A stretch of DNA of 64,000 bases from Kitasatospora xanthocidica (GCF_014656195.1 NZ_BNBY01000001.1:689148-753147), one strand, 5' to 3'; positions 51,787 through 59,710 are shown, counted from the first letter of the stretch. Numbers and translations are program-made. The notes: generated by a model from the sequence alone, not told the origin.

Positions 51787-52629
51787 TCAGGCGAGTTCGG
51801 CGAGGAAGGGCAGCAGGGCGTCCGCGGTGGCCTGCGGGTTGTCGGCCATCGGGTAGTGCCCGGACCCTTCGATCATCGCCTTCCGCGCGCCCAGTGCCGC
51901 GACCTGCCGGTCGGCGACGAGTTCGGGCTTCGGGAAGTCGGGGTCCTTGCTGCCCATGACGACGAGCGCCGGGCAGCGGACGGCGGCGGTCCAGCCGGCG
52001 GGCGAGGAGTCCCCGGTGGCGTAGCCGCGGGTGGCGGTCTTGCGGCCGGGGGTGCGCAGGGCGGCGACGAGCCCGTTCACGTACGCGTCGAAGTCGGCGG
52101 GCTTGGCGCCGGGGAAGGCCATCCGGCGCAGGTAGAAGCCCCAGAAGGCGGGCCAGTGGACGAGTGCCACGCCCATCAGGCCGAGCACGCCGCGCATCAG
52201 GGCGCCGGGCGGCGGGTTCTCGACGAAGGCGTCGATGAGGACGATCCCGGCGACCCGGTCGGGTGCGTCCCCGGCGACCTTGACGACGGTGGCGCCGGTG
52301 TACGAGTTCCCGGCGAGGACGGCGCGCCGGATGCCGAGGTGGTCGAGCAGGGCGAGGACGTCGTCGGCGAGGGCGGCGGGGCCGTAGTCGTCCCAGGCGA
52401 TGGAGGACTCGCCGAAGCCGCGCAGGTCCATGGTGATGACGCGGTGGCCGGCGGCGACGAGCAGCGGGCGCAGGTGCCGGTACGCGGTGCGGCTGTCGAG
52501 CATTCCGGGGAGCAGGACGACGGGGGTGCCGTCGCCGGCGACGTCCTCGCCCTGCCGGGTGTCGTCGTAGGCGATGCGGCCGCCGGGGACGGTCAGGTAC
52601 TGGGTGTCCGGGGTGCTGGTGGCGTTCAT
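51787..52629 (-). CDS. alpha/beta hydrolase
   Basis: This 280-residue protein has PVVLLPGMLDSRTAYRHL (oxyanion-hole loop), MDLRGFGES, a nucleophile elbow LAGNSYTG with Ser, LVVMGSKDPDFPKPE (acid Asp) and IEGSGHYPMADNP (His). It is a typical hydrolase or haloperoxidase-like enzyme of unknown substrate. AGGAGG precedes the ATG. It is the first gene of an operon with the TetR regulator and lies just behind that regulator's presumed operator. Confidence 0.88.
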   Translation of the reverse strand: MNATSTPDTQYLTVPGGRIAYDDTRQGEDVAGDGTPVVLLPGMLDSRTAYRHLRPLLVAAGHRVITMDLRGFGESSIAWDDYGPAALADDVLALLDHLGIRRAVLAGNSYTGATVVKVAGDAPDRVAGIVLIDAFVENPPPGALMRGVLGLMGVALVHWPAFWGFYLRRMAFPGAKPADFDAYVNGLVAALRTPGRKTATRGYATGDSSPAGWTAAVRCPALVVMGSKDPDFPKPELVADRQVAALGARKAMIEGSGHYPMADNPQATADALLPFLAELA

Positions 52630-52685
52630 GGTGGGCCTCCTCGGTCCGCCGCTGCGGGGTCTCGGCGGTGCTGCCGATAGCCATA

Positions 52686-52714
52686 AAGCTAAGGCTAATA
52701 GCCTTAGCCGTCAA
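52686..52714 (-). promoter_or_regulatory. promoter with overlapping TetR operator
   Basis: On the minus strand TTGACG and TAGCTT are 17 bases apart. A perfect palindrome fills the spacer and part of the -10: arms GCTAAGGCTA and TAGCCTTAGC around one base (52688-52708). Repressor binding there would block polymerase. It lies 57 bases before the hydrolase ATG. Confidence 0.75.
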
Positions 52715-52752
52715 GGGCCCGGGCGGAGACGGGGTGGAAGCGGGGAGGGGGT

Positions 52753-53043
52753 TCAGGTGCCCTCGACCCGGAACGGGTCGTGCTCGGCGAGCAGCTTCTC
52801 CAGCCGGGCCTGGTCGACCCGGCTGACGATCTCGTTCGACTCGTGCCGGTCCCGGATCACCTTCGCCAGGGTGAACGCGGAGGTGACGGTGTAGAGGAGG
52901 CCGATCCCGAGGAACGCCCGGGTCCACCCGCCGACCGGCAGGTAGGCGATCCCGACGGCGAGGGAGACGCCCGACAGGGCGAAGGAGAGGACGGCCTGGA
53001 TGTAGTAGGCGGCCGTCGTGCGGTTCTGCATCGGTGCGCTCAT
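52753..53043 (-). CDS. YiaA/YiaB-type two-helix membrane protein
   Basis: This 96-residue protein has two transmembrane helices: YYIQAVLSFALSGVSLAVGIAYL, then TRAFLGIGLLYTVTSAFTLAKVI, with WTRAFLG between them. A charged cytosolic tail follows (RDRHESNEIVSRVDQARLEKLLAEHDPF). The pattern matches the yiaA/B two-helix family. Function is unknown. It is divergent from the riboswitch-controlled M23 peptidase gene. The ATG has only a weak ribosome binding site. Confidence 0.85.
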   Translation of the reverse strand: MSAPMQNRTTAAYYIQAVLSFALSGVSLAVGIAYLPVGGWTRAFLGIGLLYTVTSAFTLAKVIRDRHESNEIVSRVDQARLEKLLAEHDPFRVEGT

Positions 53044-53247
53044 GGCGTCAGGATGCGGCCGCCGGGTCGGGCCGCACATGAGTAGGAGTACTCAGATGGG
53101 GTGCTCGGATGAGGGGTCGTTCGTTGACGTCCGATCACCTGCTCCGGGGTGGTCGAGGACGGATGGCTTGGAATCGGAGCGTCCTAGGATTAACGTTTGA
53201 TAACGCAGCGCGGTCGTCAACGCCGTACCCAGACGGCACCGTGCGCC

Positions 53248-53386
53248 GTCGCCTAATCCCGCCGGCCGGCCTCCGGGCAGGTCAGGGAGCCGGGGAACCA
53301 CGTTCCTTGGGGTGAATCGGCGGGGCTCCGGCCCGGCCGTAGGAGACCTTCCTGCTCCGAACCCGTCAGCTAACCCGGTAGGCGCG
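53248..53386 (+). ncRNA. c-di-AMP (ydaO/yuaA) riboswitch
   Basis: The leader of the M23 peptidase gene contains the conserved blocks of the ydaO class: GGGGAACC, GGGGTGAATCGG, and GAACCCGTCAGCTAACCCGG near the 3' end. CGCCTA (53250-53255) pairs with TAGGCG (53379-53384) to close the P1 helix. Actinobacterial copies commonly precede cell-wall hydrolase genes and switch expression off when c-di-AMP is high. The GAAGGAAGGAAAGGAG ribosome binding region follows directly. Confidence 0.92.
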
Positions 53387-53410
53387 AAGGAAGGAAAGGA
53401 GCGCGCCTCC

Positions 53411-54244
53411 GTGGCGTCGACGCACACCCCGGCACACCCGGCCGGCCCCGCAGCCGGTACCCGGCTCCTCGACCACCCCGGTGCGGACGGGCTTGAGGCC
53501 TTCGGCCCCGAGGCCGACACCAACCGCCACCGGATGCCGCGTCAGACGCGCGGAGCCTCCCCGCTGCTCGGCGTCACCGCCGTCGCCGCCACCCTGGGCG
53601 CCACCGGTTTCGCCTCGGCCACCCCGGCCGCCGCCCCCGCCATCGAGGCCCCGGACGACGCTCCGGTCGCCCTCGCCGCCGACCCCGGCCTCGCGCTCGC
53701 CGCCCGCATCCAGCAGCAGGCCGACAGCCAGCGCACCGCCGCCGAGGAGGGCGCCCGGGTGCAGGCCGCGCAGGAGGCCGAGGCCAAGGCCGCCGCCAAG
53801 GAGGCGGAGGCCAAGCGCGCCGCCGAGGAGGCCGAGGCCAAGCGCGCCGCCGCGCTCACCCTCCCGGTGCAGGACTACCGGCTCTCCGCCCACTACGGCC
53901 AGAGCGCCCGCTACTGGGCCAACCTGCACACCGGCCTGGACTTCGCCGCCGACACCGGCACCCCGGTGCTCGCGCTCGGCCAGGGCACCATCACCTCGGC
54001 CGGCTGGTCCGGCTCGTACGGCTACCGGATCGTCGAGACCCTGCCCGACGGCACCGAGATCTGGTACTGCCACCTCTCCTCGATCATCAAGGGCTCCGGC
54101 AAGGTCACCTCCGGCCAGCAGATCGGCAAGGTCGGGGCGACCGGCAACGTCACCGGCCCGCACCTGCACCTGGAGGTCCGCCCCGGCGGCGGCGCCCCGG
54201 TCGACCCGGAGCCCTGGCTCCAGCAGCGCGGCCTCAACCCGTAA
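53411..54244 (+). CDS. M23-family peptidoglycan endopeptidase
   Basis: This 277-residue exported protein has an N-terminal hydrophobic segment (LLGVTAVAATLGATGFASA, about 53-70) and a coiled, Ala/Glu/Lys-rich linker with repeated EAEAKRAAEE units. A C-terminal LytM/M23 zinc domain follows, with LHTGLDFAADTGTPV (His and Asp ligands) and GPHLHLEVRPGG (His-x-His). Such enzymes cut peptidoglycan cross-links during growth, fitting control by a c-di-AMP riboswitch. The GTG is preceded by AAGGAG. The N-terminal 50 residues before the hydrophobic stretch are unusually long for a signal peptide. Confidence 0.9.
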   Translation: MASTHTPAHPAGPAAGTRLLDHPGADGLEAFGPEADTNRHRMPRQTRGASPLLGVTAVAATLGATGFASATPAAAPAIEAPDDAPVALAADPGLALAARIQQQADSQRTAAEEGARVQAAQEAEAKAAAKEAEAKRAAEEAEAKRAAALTLPVQDYRLSAHYGQSARYWANLHTGLDFAADTGTPVLALGQGTITSAGWSGSYGYRIVETLPDGTEIWYCHLSSIIKGSGKVTSGQQIGKVGATGNVTGPHLHLEVRPGGGAPVDPEPWLQQRGLNP

Positions 54245-54273
54245 CGGACACCCGAGAACCCGTAACGGACACC

Positions 54274-54327
54274 CGAAGAGCCCCCGGCCACCGCGAGCCA
54301 GTCGATGCGGCGGCCGGGGGCTCTTCG
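54274..54327. terminator. bidirectional terminator after the M23 gene
   Basis: Arms CGAAGAGCCCCCGGCC and GGCCGGGGGCTCTTCG make a perfect 16-bp stem around a 22-base loop, between convergent stops. Just before it, CCCGTAACGGACACCCGA occurs twice in tandem, duplicating the M23 stop codon. Confidence 0.8.
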
Positions 54328-54336
54328 CGGTCGTCC

Positions 54337-55266
54337 TCAGCCCTCCGCGGGCGGTTCCGTCCCGTCGTCCTCCGCGGCCGGCGCCGTCCCGTCGTCCTCC
54401 GCGGGCAGCTGCGCCAGGTACGCCTCGATCTCCTCCGGGCCCGGCTCCGGCGCCAGCCCCGGGAACTCCTCGACCAGCAGCCGCGGCAGCCCCGGCACCG
54501 TCCACTCGCCGAACAGGTCGAGCGCCGCGTCGACCGCCGCCTCCTCGAACTGCCCGAAGTCCCCGGCCAGTTCGTCCGGCATCGGCCGCCCGAGCGCGGT
54601 CAGCTCGGCCAGGTTGCGGTAGCTGCGCCGCATCAGCCCCTGCTCCAGCAGCCGGCGCGCGCCGTCCGTGGCCATGCCGACCGACAGCACCCGGCCGGGG
54701 CCCCAGCCCAGCTCGTCGGGCTCGTCCAGCCAGCCGGCCGGTGCCAGCGCCTCGAAGGCGGCCAGCCGGTCCTCCTCGGCGAGTCCGGCGAAGCCGGCCA
54801 GCCAGTCCCGCACCGCCGCCGCGTCCGCGACGTCCACCCCGTGCGCGTGCAGCAGCACCGCGTAAAGCCGGGGCCAGGTGATCAGGTCGGCGCGGCGCAG
54901 CAGCCCGGCCGCGAGCTCGCCCTGCCACTCGGCCTCCGCGTGCAGCCGCTCCTGGCGCTTGGCGTTGAGCCGGCGGGCCGCCCGCTGGTGGTCGACCAGC
55001 AGCCGGACGGCGTCGCCGTACGCGAGCGGGTCCTCTTCGGGCGCGGGTTGGACGTACAGGTGGAGCCGTTCGTACAGCAGGTGCTCCACCGCGCCGGAGG
55101 TCAGTTCGGGCCAGCCGTCGTGCATCCTGCCCTCGCCCAGCTCCAGCAGCGCCAGCACCGCGCGCAGCGGCTCCTGGGCCACCGGCGTGCGGCCCTGCTC
55201 GGCCGCCCAGGCGAGCAGGTCGGCGGCCCTGGTGCGCGGGGCGAGCCGCAGGTCTTCGTCGTTCAT
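54337..55266 (-). CDS. conserved hypothetical protein
   Basis: This 309-residue soluble, leucine- and aspartate-rich protein is predicted to be all-helical. Visible features are TRAADLLAWAAEQGRTPV, a Trp-Pro segment HDGWPELTSGAVEHLLYERLHLY, DEPDELGWGPGRVLSVGMATDGARRLL and an acidic C-terminal duplication (AEDDGTAP, AEDDGTEP). I do not recognise the family and will not assign a role. The ATG at 55266 opens divergently from a GNAT gene with a 42-base gap; no ribosome binding site is obvious, so either gene may be leaderless. Confidence 0.75.
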   Translation of the reverse strand: MNDEDLRLAPRTRAADLLAWAAEQGRTPVAQEPLRAVLALLELGEGRMHDGWPELTSGAVEHLLYERLHLYVQPAPEEDPLAYGDAVRLLVDHQRAARRLNAKRQERLHAEAEWQGELAAGLLRRADLITWPRLYAVLLHAHGVDVADAAAVRDWLAGFAGLAEEDRLAAFEALAPAGWLDEPDELGWGPGRVLSVGMATDGARRLLEQGLMRRSYRNLAELTALGRPMPDELAGDFGQFEEAAVDAALDLFGEWTVPGLPRLLVEEFPGLAPEPGPEEIEAYLAQLPAEDDGTAPAAEDDGTEPPAEG

Positions 55267-55308
55267 GGTCCGAACGGTAGTCGCCAGGGGCCGGTAGGGT
55301 CGGCAGCC

Positions 55309-55941
55309 ATGGTCCCCGTACGACTCACCGGCCCCCGGCTGGCCATGCGCGAGTACCACCACACCGAGGGCGACGTGGACGCGCTGCACGCGCTGTTCGG
55401 CGACCCGGAGGTCACCCGCTACCTGCCGTTCGGGCCGCGCGACCGCGAGTCCTGCGCCGACCAGATCGAGCTCTACCTGGAGCAGGCGATGGCCGAGGAG
55501 CGGGACACCTACCGGCTCGCCGTGACCAGGCTCGACGACGCGCGGGACCCGCAGGACGCGCCGCCGATCGGGCTCGCCTCGCTCACCCTCGGCACGCACC
55601 GAGCCGCCGACCTCGGCTACGTCCTCGCCCGCGACCACTGGGGCCACGGCTACGCGGGCGAGATCACCGCCCTGCTCTGCGACTTCGCCTTCCGCACCCT
55701 GGACCTGCACCGGCTGGCGGCCCGGGTCGACGTGGACAACGCCGCCTCCGCCAGGGTGCTGGCCAAGCTGGGGTTCCGGCTGGAGGGGCGGGCGCGGCAC
55801 GACCAGTTCAAGGACGGCGTCTGGTCCGACTCGTACCACTACGCGCTGCTCGCCGACGAGTGGCCGGGCCCGGACGGCCGGTGGCACGGGAACGGGCACG
55901 GGGACGGCGGCCGAGGGCGGGAGCCGGGGAGCGGGGGTTAA
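55309..55941 (+). CDS. GNAT-family N-acetyltransferase (RimJ-like)
   Basis: This 210-residue protein starts LTGPRLAMREYHHTEGDVDALHALFGDPEVTRYLPF. It continues with LGYVLARDHWGHGYAGEITALLCDFAF (acetyl-CoA pyrophosphate-binding loop Gly-His-Gly-Tyr-Ala-Gly) and VDVDNAASARVLAKLGFRLEGR. The pattern is that of RimJ/RimL-type acetyltransferases acting on protein N-termini or small amines. The final 25 residues are a Gly/His/Arg low-complexity tail. No ribosome binding site precedes the ATG, but TAGGGT lies 8 bases upstream, so a leaderless message is possible. Confidence 0.88.
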   Translation: MVPVRLTGPRLAMREYHHTEGDVDALHALFGDPEVTRYLPFGPRDRESCADQIELYLEQAMAEERDTYRLAVTRLDDARDPQDAPPIGLASLTLGTHRAADLGYVLARDHWGHGYAGEITALLCDFAFRTLDLHRLAARVDVDNAASARVLAKLGFRLEGRARHDQFKDGVWSDSYHYALLADEWPGPDGRWHGNGHGDGGRGREPGSGG

Positions 55942-56054
55942 CCCCACCCCCGATCCGCCAGGCCTCCGGATCCCCCGCAACCTGCGGTTCGACCAGACTG
56001 GACGTCGTCAGGGAACGCGCACGACAGTCGGAACGAAGGGCCGGGGGCCGGGAC

Positions 56055-56795
56055 ATGAGCAGCAGCCGAAGCACGCTGGACCAGGAGTGGGACGTCCTGG
56101 GCGGTCACGGCGACGACCCGCACCGCGACCGGGCGCACCGCACCGAGCAGCCGCCGGCCTTCTGGCGGGCACCGTTCTCCGCGCACTACTACCGCGAGAT
56201 CGGCTACGTGCTCAGCGGCCTGCCGGTGGCGATCGCCGGCTTCACCGTGGCGATCACCCTGTTCTGCCTGGGCCTCGGCACCTTCGTCACCGTCCTGGGC
56301 CTGCCCGTGCTGGCCGGCCTGACCACCGCCGGCCGCGGCTTCGGCCGGCTGGAGCGGGCCCGGGCGCGCGGCATGCTGGCCCTGGACGTCCCCGGCCCGA
56401 AGCCGGTGCGCCAGGTCCGTCCGGGCAGCTGGGGCGCGATCACCGCGCGGCTGGCGGACGGGGCGGGCTGGAAGGCCGCGCTGCACCAGGTGGTGATGTT
56501 CCCCTGGGCGATCTTCAGCTTCACCATGACGCTGGTGTTCCTGGTGCTCGGCTGGGCGATGGTGTTCTACCCGGCCTACCACTGGGTCTTCCCGACCTAC
56601 ACCGACTGGCACGGGTACCGGGTGTTCGACTACACCGACAGCCACCACGTCCGGCACGTCTACGACATCGAGGGCGCGTGGCAGATCGCCGGGTTCTCGC
56701 TGCTCGGGGTGGTGCTGGTGTTCGTCAGCGCGCAGCTGGTCCGGGGCCTGACCAACGTCAACCGGGCCGCCGCCCAGGGCCTGCTCGGCCGCTGA
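56055..56795 (+). CDS. sensor-domain membrane protein
   Basis: This 246-residue protein matches the putative sensor domain usually found at the N-terminus of actinobacterial histidine kinases (FWRAPFSAHYYREIGYVLSGLP). Three to four transmembrane segments follow (LPVAIAGFTVAITLFCLGLG, VVMFPWAIFSFTMTLVFLVLGW, IAGFSLLGVVLVFVSAQLV) around an extracellular loop with DWHGYRVFDYTDSHHVRH. No kinase or output domain follows, and no response regulator is adjacent. It is a stand-alone sensor; its partner is unknown. Confidence 0.75.
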   Translation: MSSSRSTLDQEWDVLGGHGDDPHRDRAHRTEQPPAFWRAPFSAHYYREIGYVLSGLPVAIAGFTVAITLFCLGLGTFVTVLGLPVLAGLTTAGRGFGRLERARARGMLALDVPGPKPVRQVRPGSWGAITARLADGAGWKAALHQVVMFPWAIFSFTMTLVFLVLGWAMVFYPAYHWVFPTYTDWHGYRVFDYTDSHHVRHVYDIEGAWQIAGFSLLGVVLVFVSAQLVRGLTNVNRAAAQGLLGR

Positions 56796-56900
56796 ACCGA
56801 CCCCACCGGCCCGACCGACTCCGCCGGTCCCACCGGCACTCCCATCGGCCCCGTCCGCGCTCCGAGTGCGGACGGGGCCGACCCGTGTTCGGATGACCGG

Positions 56901-57653
56901 GTGGCCGCCACCGGCATTCCCCCCGATCCCCCGGACGTCCTGGTCACCTCCCGTCCGCTGGACGAGTACTGCGCCCTGTTCGACCTCACCCGGGCCCGGC
57001 TCGCCGCCCTGCCCGGACCGCTGCTGGACTGCCCCGGCGGCGCGGCCGGCCTGGCCGCCGAGGCGCGGGAGCTGGGCTGCCGGGTGGTCGCCGCCGACCC
57101 GGCGTACGCGCTGCCGTTGCCGGTGGTCGCGGACCGCGCCCGGGCCGCCCGGGCGGCGATGGCCGCCGCGATGGCCGCCCGCCCGCACCTCTACCCCGCC
57201 CCCCGCGTCGACCGGCCCGACCGGCCCGGGCGCTACCTGCGCAGCTGGGACCGCGCCCGCGAGCTGTTCGCCGCCGACTCGGCCGCGCACCCGCAGCGGT
57301 ACGTGGCGGCGGCGCTGCCCCGGCTGCCCTTCGCGGACGGCGCCTTCGCCCTCACCCTGAGCGGCTACCTGCTCTTCGCCTACCCAGAACTCTTCGGCCC
57401 GGAGCACCAGTTGGCCGCCCTGGCCGAGCTGGTCCGGGTCACCGCCCCGGACGGGGAGGTCCGCGTCCAGCCGCTGTGCGACGGCTGGGGGCGCCGCTGC
57501 GACCACCTCGACCGGCTGCGGTACGCGCTCGGCGAGCGCCGGATAGCCAGCGAGGTCCACCGCTTCCACCGGGCCGGGGACGGCCGCACCCGCCGGGTCC
57601 TGGTACTGCGGGCCGCCGACCGCCGCCGACGGGCGGAGGCTCATTTTATGTAA
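56901..57653 (+). CDS. SAM-methyltransferase-like protein
   Basis: This 250-residue protein has a Rossmann-like layout: LLDCPGGAAGLAAEARELGCRVVAADPAYAL (motif I with glycines and an acidic residue ending strand 2), then LPRLPFADGAFALTLSGYLLFAYPELF (motif IV/post region) and ELVRVTAPDGEVRVQPL. The glycine motif is DCPGGAAG rather than DxGxGxG. The resemblance to class I methyltransferases is clear but activity is not assured. It is alone in its orientation; the next gene begins 35 bases after its stop with its own promoter. Confidence 0.7.
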   Translation: MAATGIPPDPPDVLVTSRPLDEYCALFDLTRARLAALPGPLLDCPGGAAGLAAEARELGCRVVAADPAYALPLPVVADRARAARAAMAAAMAARPHLYPAPRVDRPDRPGRYLRSWDRARELFAADSAAHPQRYVAAALPRLPFADGAFALTLSGYLLFAYPELFGPEHQLAALAELVRVTAPDGEVRVQPLCDGWGRRCDHLDRLRYALGERRIASEVHRFHRAGDGRTRRVLVLRAADRRRRAEAHFM

Positions 57654-57682
57654 TGGTCAGTATCGGGTTTCACTCCTATACT
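57654..57682 (+). promoter_or_regulatory. promoter of a leaderless GNAT gene
   Basis: TGGTCA and TATACT are separated by 17 bases in a locally AT-rich stretch. Only 6 bases separate the -10 box from the ATG, which has no ribosome binding site, so transcription should begin at or next to the start codon. Confidence 0.65.
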
Positions 57683-57688
57683 CACCGC

Positions 57689-58135
57689 ATGACCGAGACG
57701 ACGATCCGGCGTGCCGAAGCGGCCGACGCCGACCGGCTCACCGAGCTGATCCAGGCCTCCGGCGCCTACCGCGGCGCGTACTCCGCGATGATCGACGGCT
57801 ACCGGGTGAGACCCGACTACCTCGCGCGGCACGAGGTCCGGATGGCCGTGGCCGAGGCCGACGACCGTCTGCTCGGCTTCTACGCGCTGATCCGCGAACC
57901 GGCCGAGCTGGACCTGATGTTCGTCGCCGACGATGCCCAGGGGCTGGGCATCGGACGGCGGTTGATCGACGACATGCTCGACCGCGCCCGGGCGGCCGGG
58001 ATCGCCTCGGTCAAGGTCGTGTCGCACCCGCCCGCCGAGCGCTTCTACCTGCGGGTGGGCGCCGAACGCACCGGAACCCGGCCACCGCAGCCCAAGACCC
58101 CCTGGGAGCAGCCCGAACTGCGCTTCACCGTCTAG
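57689..58135 (+). CDS. GNAT-family N-acetyltransferase
   Basis: This 148-residue GNAT protein has TTIRRAEAADADRLTELIQASGAYRG at the start. The acetyl-CoA site is ELDLMFVADDAQGLGIGRRLIDDML (Gln-x-x-Gly-x-Gly), followed by VKVVSHPPAERFYLRVGAERTG. Small-molecule amine acetylation is likely, with an unknown target. The ATG is probably leaderless. The stop codon overlaps the convergent membrane-protein gene's stop by 4 bases. Confidence 0.87.
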   Translation: MTETTIRRAEAADADRLTELIQASGAYRGAYSAMIDGYRVRPDYLARHEVRMAVAEADDRLLGFYALIREPAELDLMFVADDAQGLGIGRRLIDDMLDRARAAGIASVKVVSHPPAERFYLRVGAERTGTRPPQPKTPWEQPELRFTV

Positions 58136-59268
58136 GAGTCACCGTCGGCCGTGGACGGAGTGCTCGCGGCCGGTGCGGCCGGTGCGGCCGGAGAGCCAGC
58201 CGCGGCGGACTGCGCCGGCACGAAGGCCGTCACCTGCAGCCGGGACAGGATCTTCTCGGCCAGCCAGGCGCGGTCCGACCCGTACGGGATGCCGCGCGGA
58301 TCGACCAGCTGGGTCGCCACCGCGTCCCGCAGCCGCTGCGCCCCGGCGGCCGGCAGCCGGGAGAGCAGCCCCCGGGCGGCCAGCAGCGCGTGGTACTGCT
58401 CGAAGCCCGAGCGCGGCTGCGTGATCGCGTCCAGCACGCTGTCCAGGTCCGCCAGCGACGGGTCGCCCTGCATCAGCGCGAGCGCCTGGATCCGCCGGCC
58501 CTCGGAGCCGTCCGCGAAGAGGTCCCGCACCTGGTCGGCGGTCAGTGCCGAGCGCCGCGCGGTCGAGCGGACCTCGGCCACCACGCCCTCCGGCCCGGCC
58601 GGGGAGCCCGAGGCGGGCGGCAGCTGCCCGGCCAGCGCGGCGGGGTGCTCGGCGCTGCCGCCCAGCAGGCCGAGTTGCTGCATGGCGCGGACCCGCAGGT
58701 CGTCGGCGCCCACCTTGTCGCCGTGCCGGTCGCGGTCCTGCCCGGCGAGGAACAGGTCCAGGGCCCGGTCGGCGTCGTTCAGCGCCCGGGGCAGCGCGAG
58801 CCTGGTCACCAGCCAGCCGGCCAGGAAGCCGAGGACCAGGAAGTAGAGGACCAGGGCCGCCGCGAACGGCACCGCCGCGTCGCCCCCGCCGAGCACGGGC
58901 GCGAGCGCCGCCCCGAGGTCGTGCAGCCGTGTGCCGAGTGAGCCGAGCTGGGTGAGCCCGACGCCCAGCAGCACCTTGGTGAGCCAGTCCGAGACCTGCT
59001 CCAGGTTGGTGTTGGGCGCGTACGAGCCCTGCGGCTCGTCCGAGCCGCCGCGCACCCGGGGCACCCCGAACAGGAAGCCCAGGCCGCCGCCGAGCACCGT
59101 CGAGGCCCCGGCCACCACCAGGCCGCCGCCGAGCGCCTGCCAGGTCTCGTCCCGGCCGAGCGCGAACAGCAGCAGTCCGGTCAGTCCCGTCCCGGCCAGT
59201 ACGCCGGTGGCACCCCACTGCGCCGTCCGCAGCGTCGAACCGCCGCCCGGCCGCCGCGCCTTCGCCAT
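58132..59268 (-). CDS. conserved membrane protein, unknown function
   Basis: This 378-residue protein has two N-terminal transmembrane helices (WGATGVLAGTGLTGLLLFALG and LVVAGASTVLGGGLGFLFG). The conserved block FLFGVPRVRGG..YAPNTNLEQVSDWLTKVLLGVGL follows, then a third and fourth helix (AVPFAAALVLYFLVLGFLAGWLV) and a soluble C-terminal half. That half contains helical repeats (GSEGRRIQALALMQGDPSLADLDSVLDAI) and an Ala/Pro tail. The NTNLEQVSDWLTK segment recurs in uncharacterised proteins of many bacteria. No function can be assigned. Confidence 0.8.
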   Translation of the reverse strand: MAKARRPGGGSTLRTAQWGATGVLAGTGLTGLLLFALGRDETWQALGGGLVVAGASTVLGGGLGFLFGVPRVRGGSDEPQGSYAPNTNLEQVSDWLTKVLLGVGLTQLGSLGTRLHDLGAALAPVLGGGDAAVPFAAALVLYFLVLGFLAGWLVTRLALPRALNDADRALDLFLAGQDRDRHGDKVGADDLRVRAMQQLGLLGGSAEHPAALAGQLPPASGSPAGPEGVVAEVRSTARRSALTADQVRDLFADGSEGRRIQALALMQGDPSLADLDSVLDAITQPRSGFEQYHALLAARGLLSRLPAAGAQRLRDAVATQLVDPRGIPYGSDRAWLAEKILSRLQVTAFVPAQSAAAGSPAAPAAPAASTPSTADGDS

Positions 59269-59378
59269 CGCCTACCCCCTGTGCCCGCGCCGCTCCGCTC
59301 CGGAACCCGCGCCGACTCTAGCGCCGCGGCCCCGCCTCGGAAACGTTCCGGGCCCGCCCCGGCTACGACACGGGGGCG

Positions 59379-59442
59379 CCCGTCACAGGAACAGCCCGTC
59401 ACACGAGCGGCCCGTCACACGAGCGGCCCGTCACGCGAGCGG
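59379..59442. repeat. 16-bp tandem repeat, four units
   Basis: Units of CCCGTCACACGAGCGG or a close variant repeat four times in the 482-base gap between the membrane-protein gene and the lipoprotein gene. Nothing else is evident in the 59.27-59.53 kb part of that gap. Confidence 0.85.
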
Positions 59443-59544
59443 CCCGTCCCGGAAAACGCAGACGGCCCGCGGGCTGCTCCTCCGCGCCGGCCCGTGCACT
59501 GGCCAGGCGCCGAGGCACCGGGGATGATCCGGTGAGCCCGCGGG

Positions 59545-59675
59545 CCGGGTGACTGCTGTGGATTTCGCCTGCCGGAGGCCAAGGGCCTCACCCTGCGCAG
59601 GCAGGGGCGCTCTAGCGAGCAGCCACCTCACACATCCTGATGGAACTCAACTCAGGATCACCTCCTTTCAGTGTG
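59545..59675 (-). ncRNA. candidate structured RNA or leader with extended Shine-Dalgarno
   Basis: The transcript predicted from the promoter at 59681-59710 contains GAAAGGAGGTGATCC. It is complementary over 15 bases to the 3' tail of 16S rRNA. A hairpin with arms ATCCTGA and TCAGGAT then encloses a TTG codon. That codon would start a 12-codon ORF (59612-59650) ending in TAG. Further stems follow (GCAGG/CCTGC and GAGGCC/GGCCTC type). No normal gene follows within 280 bases. It may be a small RNA, an attenuator-like leader or a tiny ORF; I cannot name a known family. Confidence 0.4.
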
Positions 59676-59680
59676 CTGCC

Positions 59681-59710
59681 ACTGTAGGCAGCCCACCGGA
59701 GGGAGGGCAA
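59681..59710 (-). promoter_or_regulatory. promoter of the candidate structured RNA
   Basis: On the minus strand TTGCCC and TACAGT lie 18 bases apart, just after the lipoprotein gene stop. A start site about 7 bases downstream would produce the RNA described for 59545-59675. Confidence 0.55.

Noticed and set aside
59431..59631. 66-codon leftward ORF downstream of the extended Shine-Dalgarno
   Set aside because: The GTG is about 30 bases from the AAAGGAGG site, beyond normal spacing, and the product is low-complexity with repeat-encoded residues. The 12-codon ORF or an RNA is more plausible.
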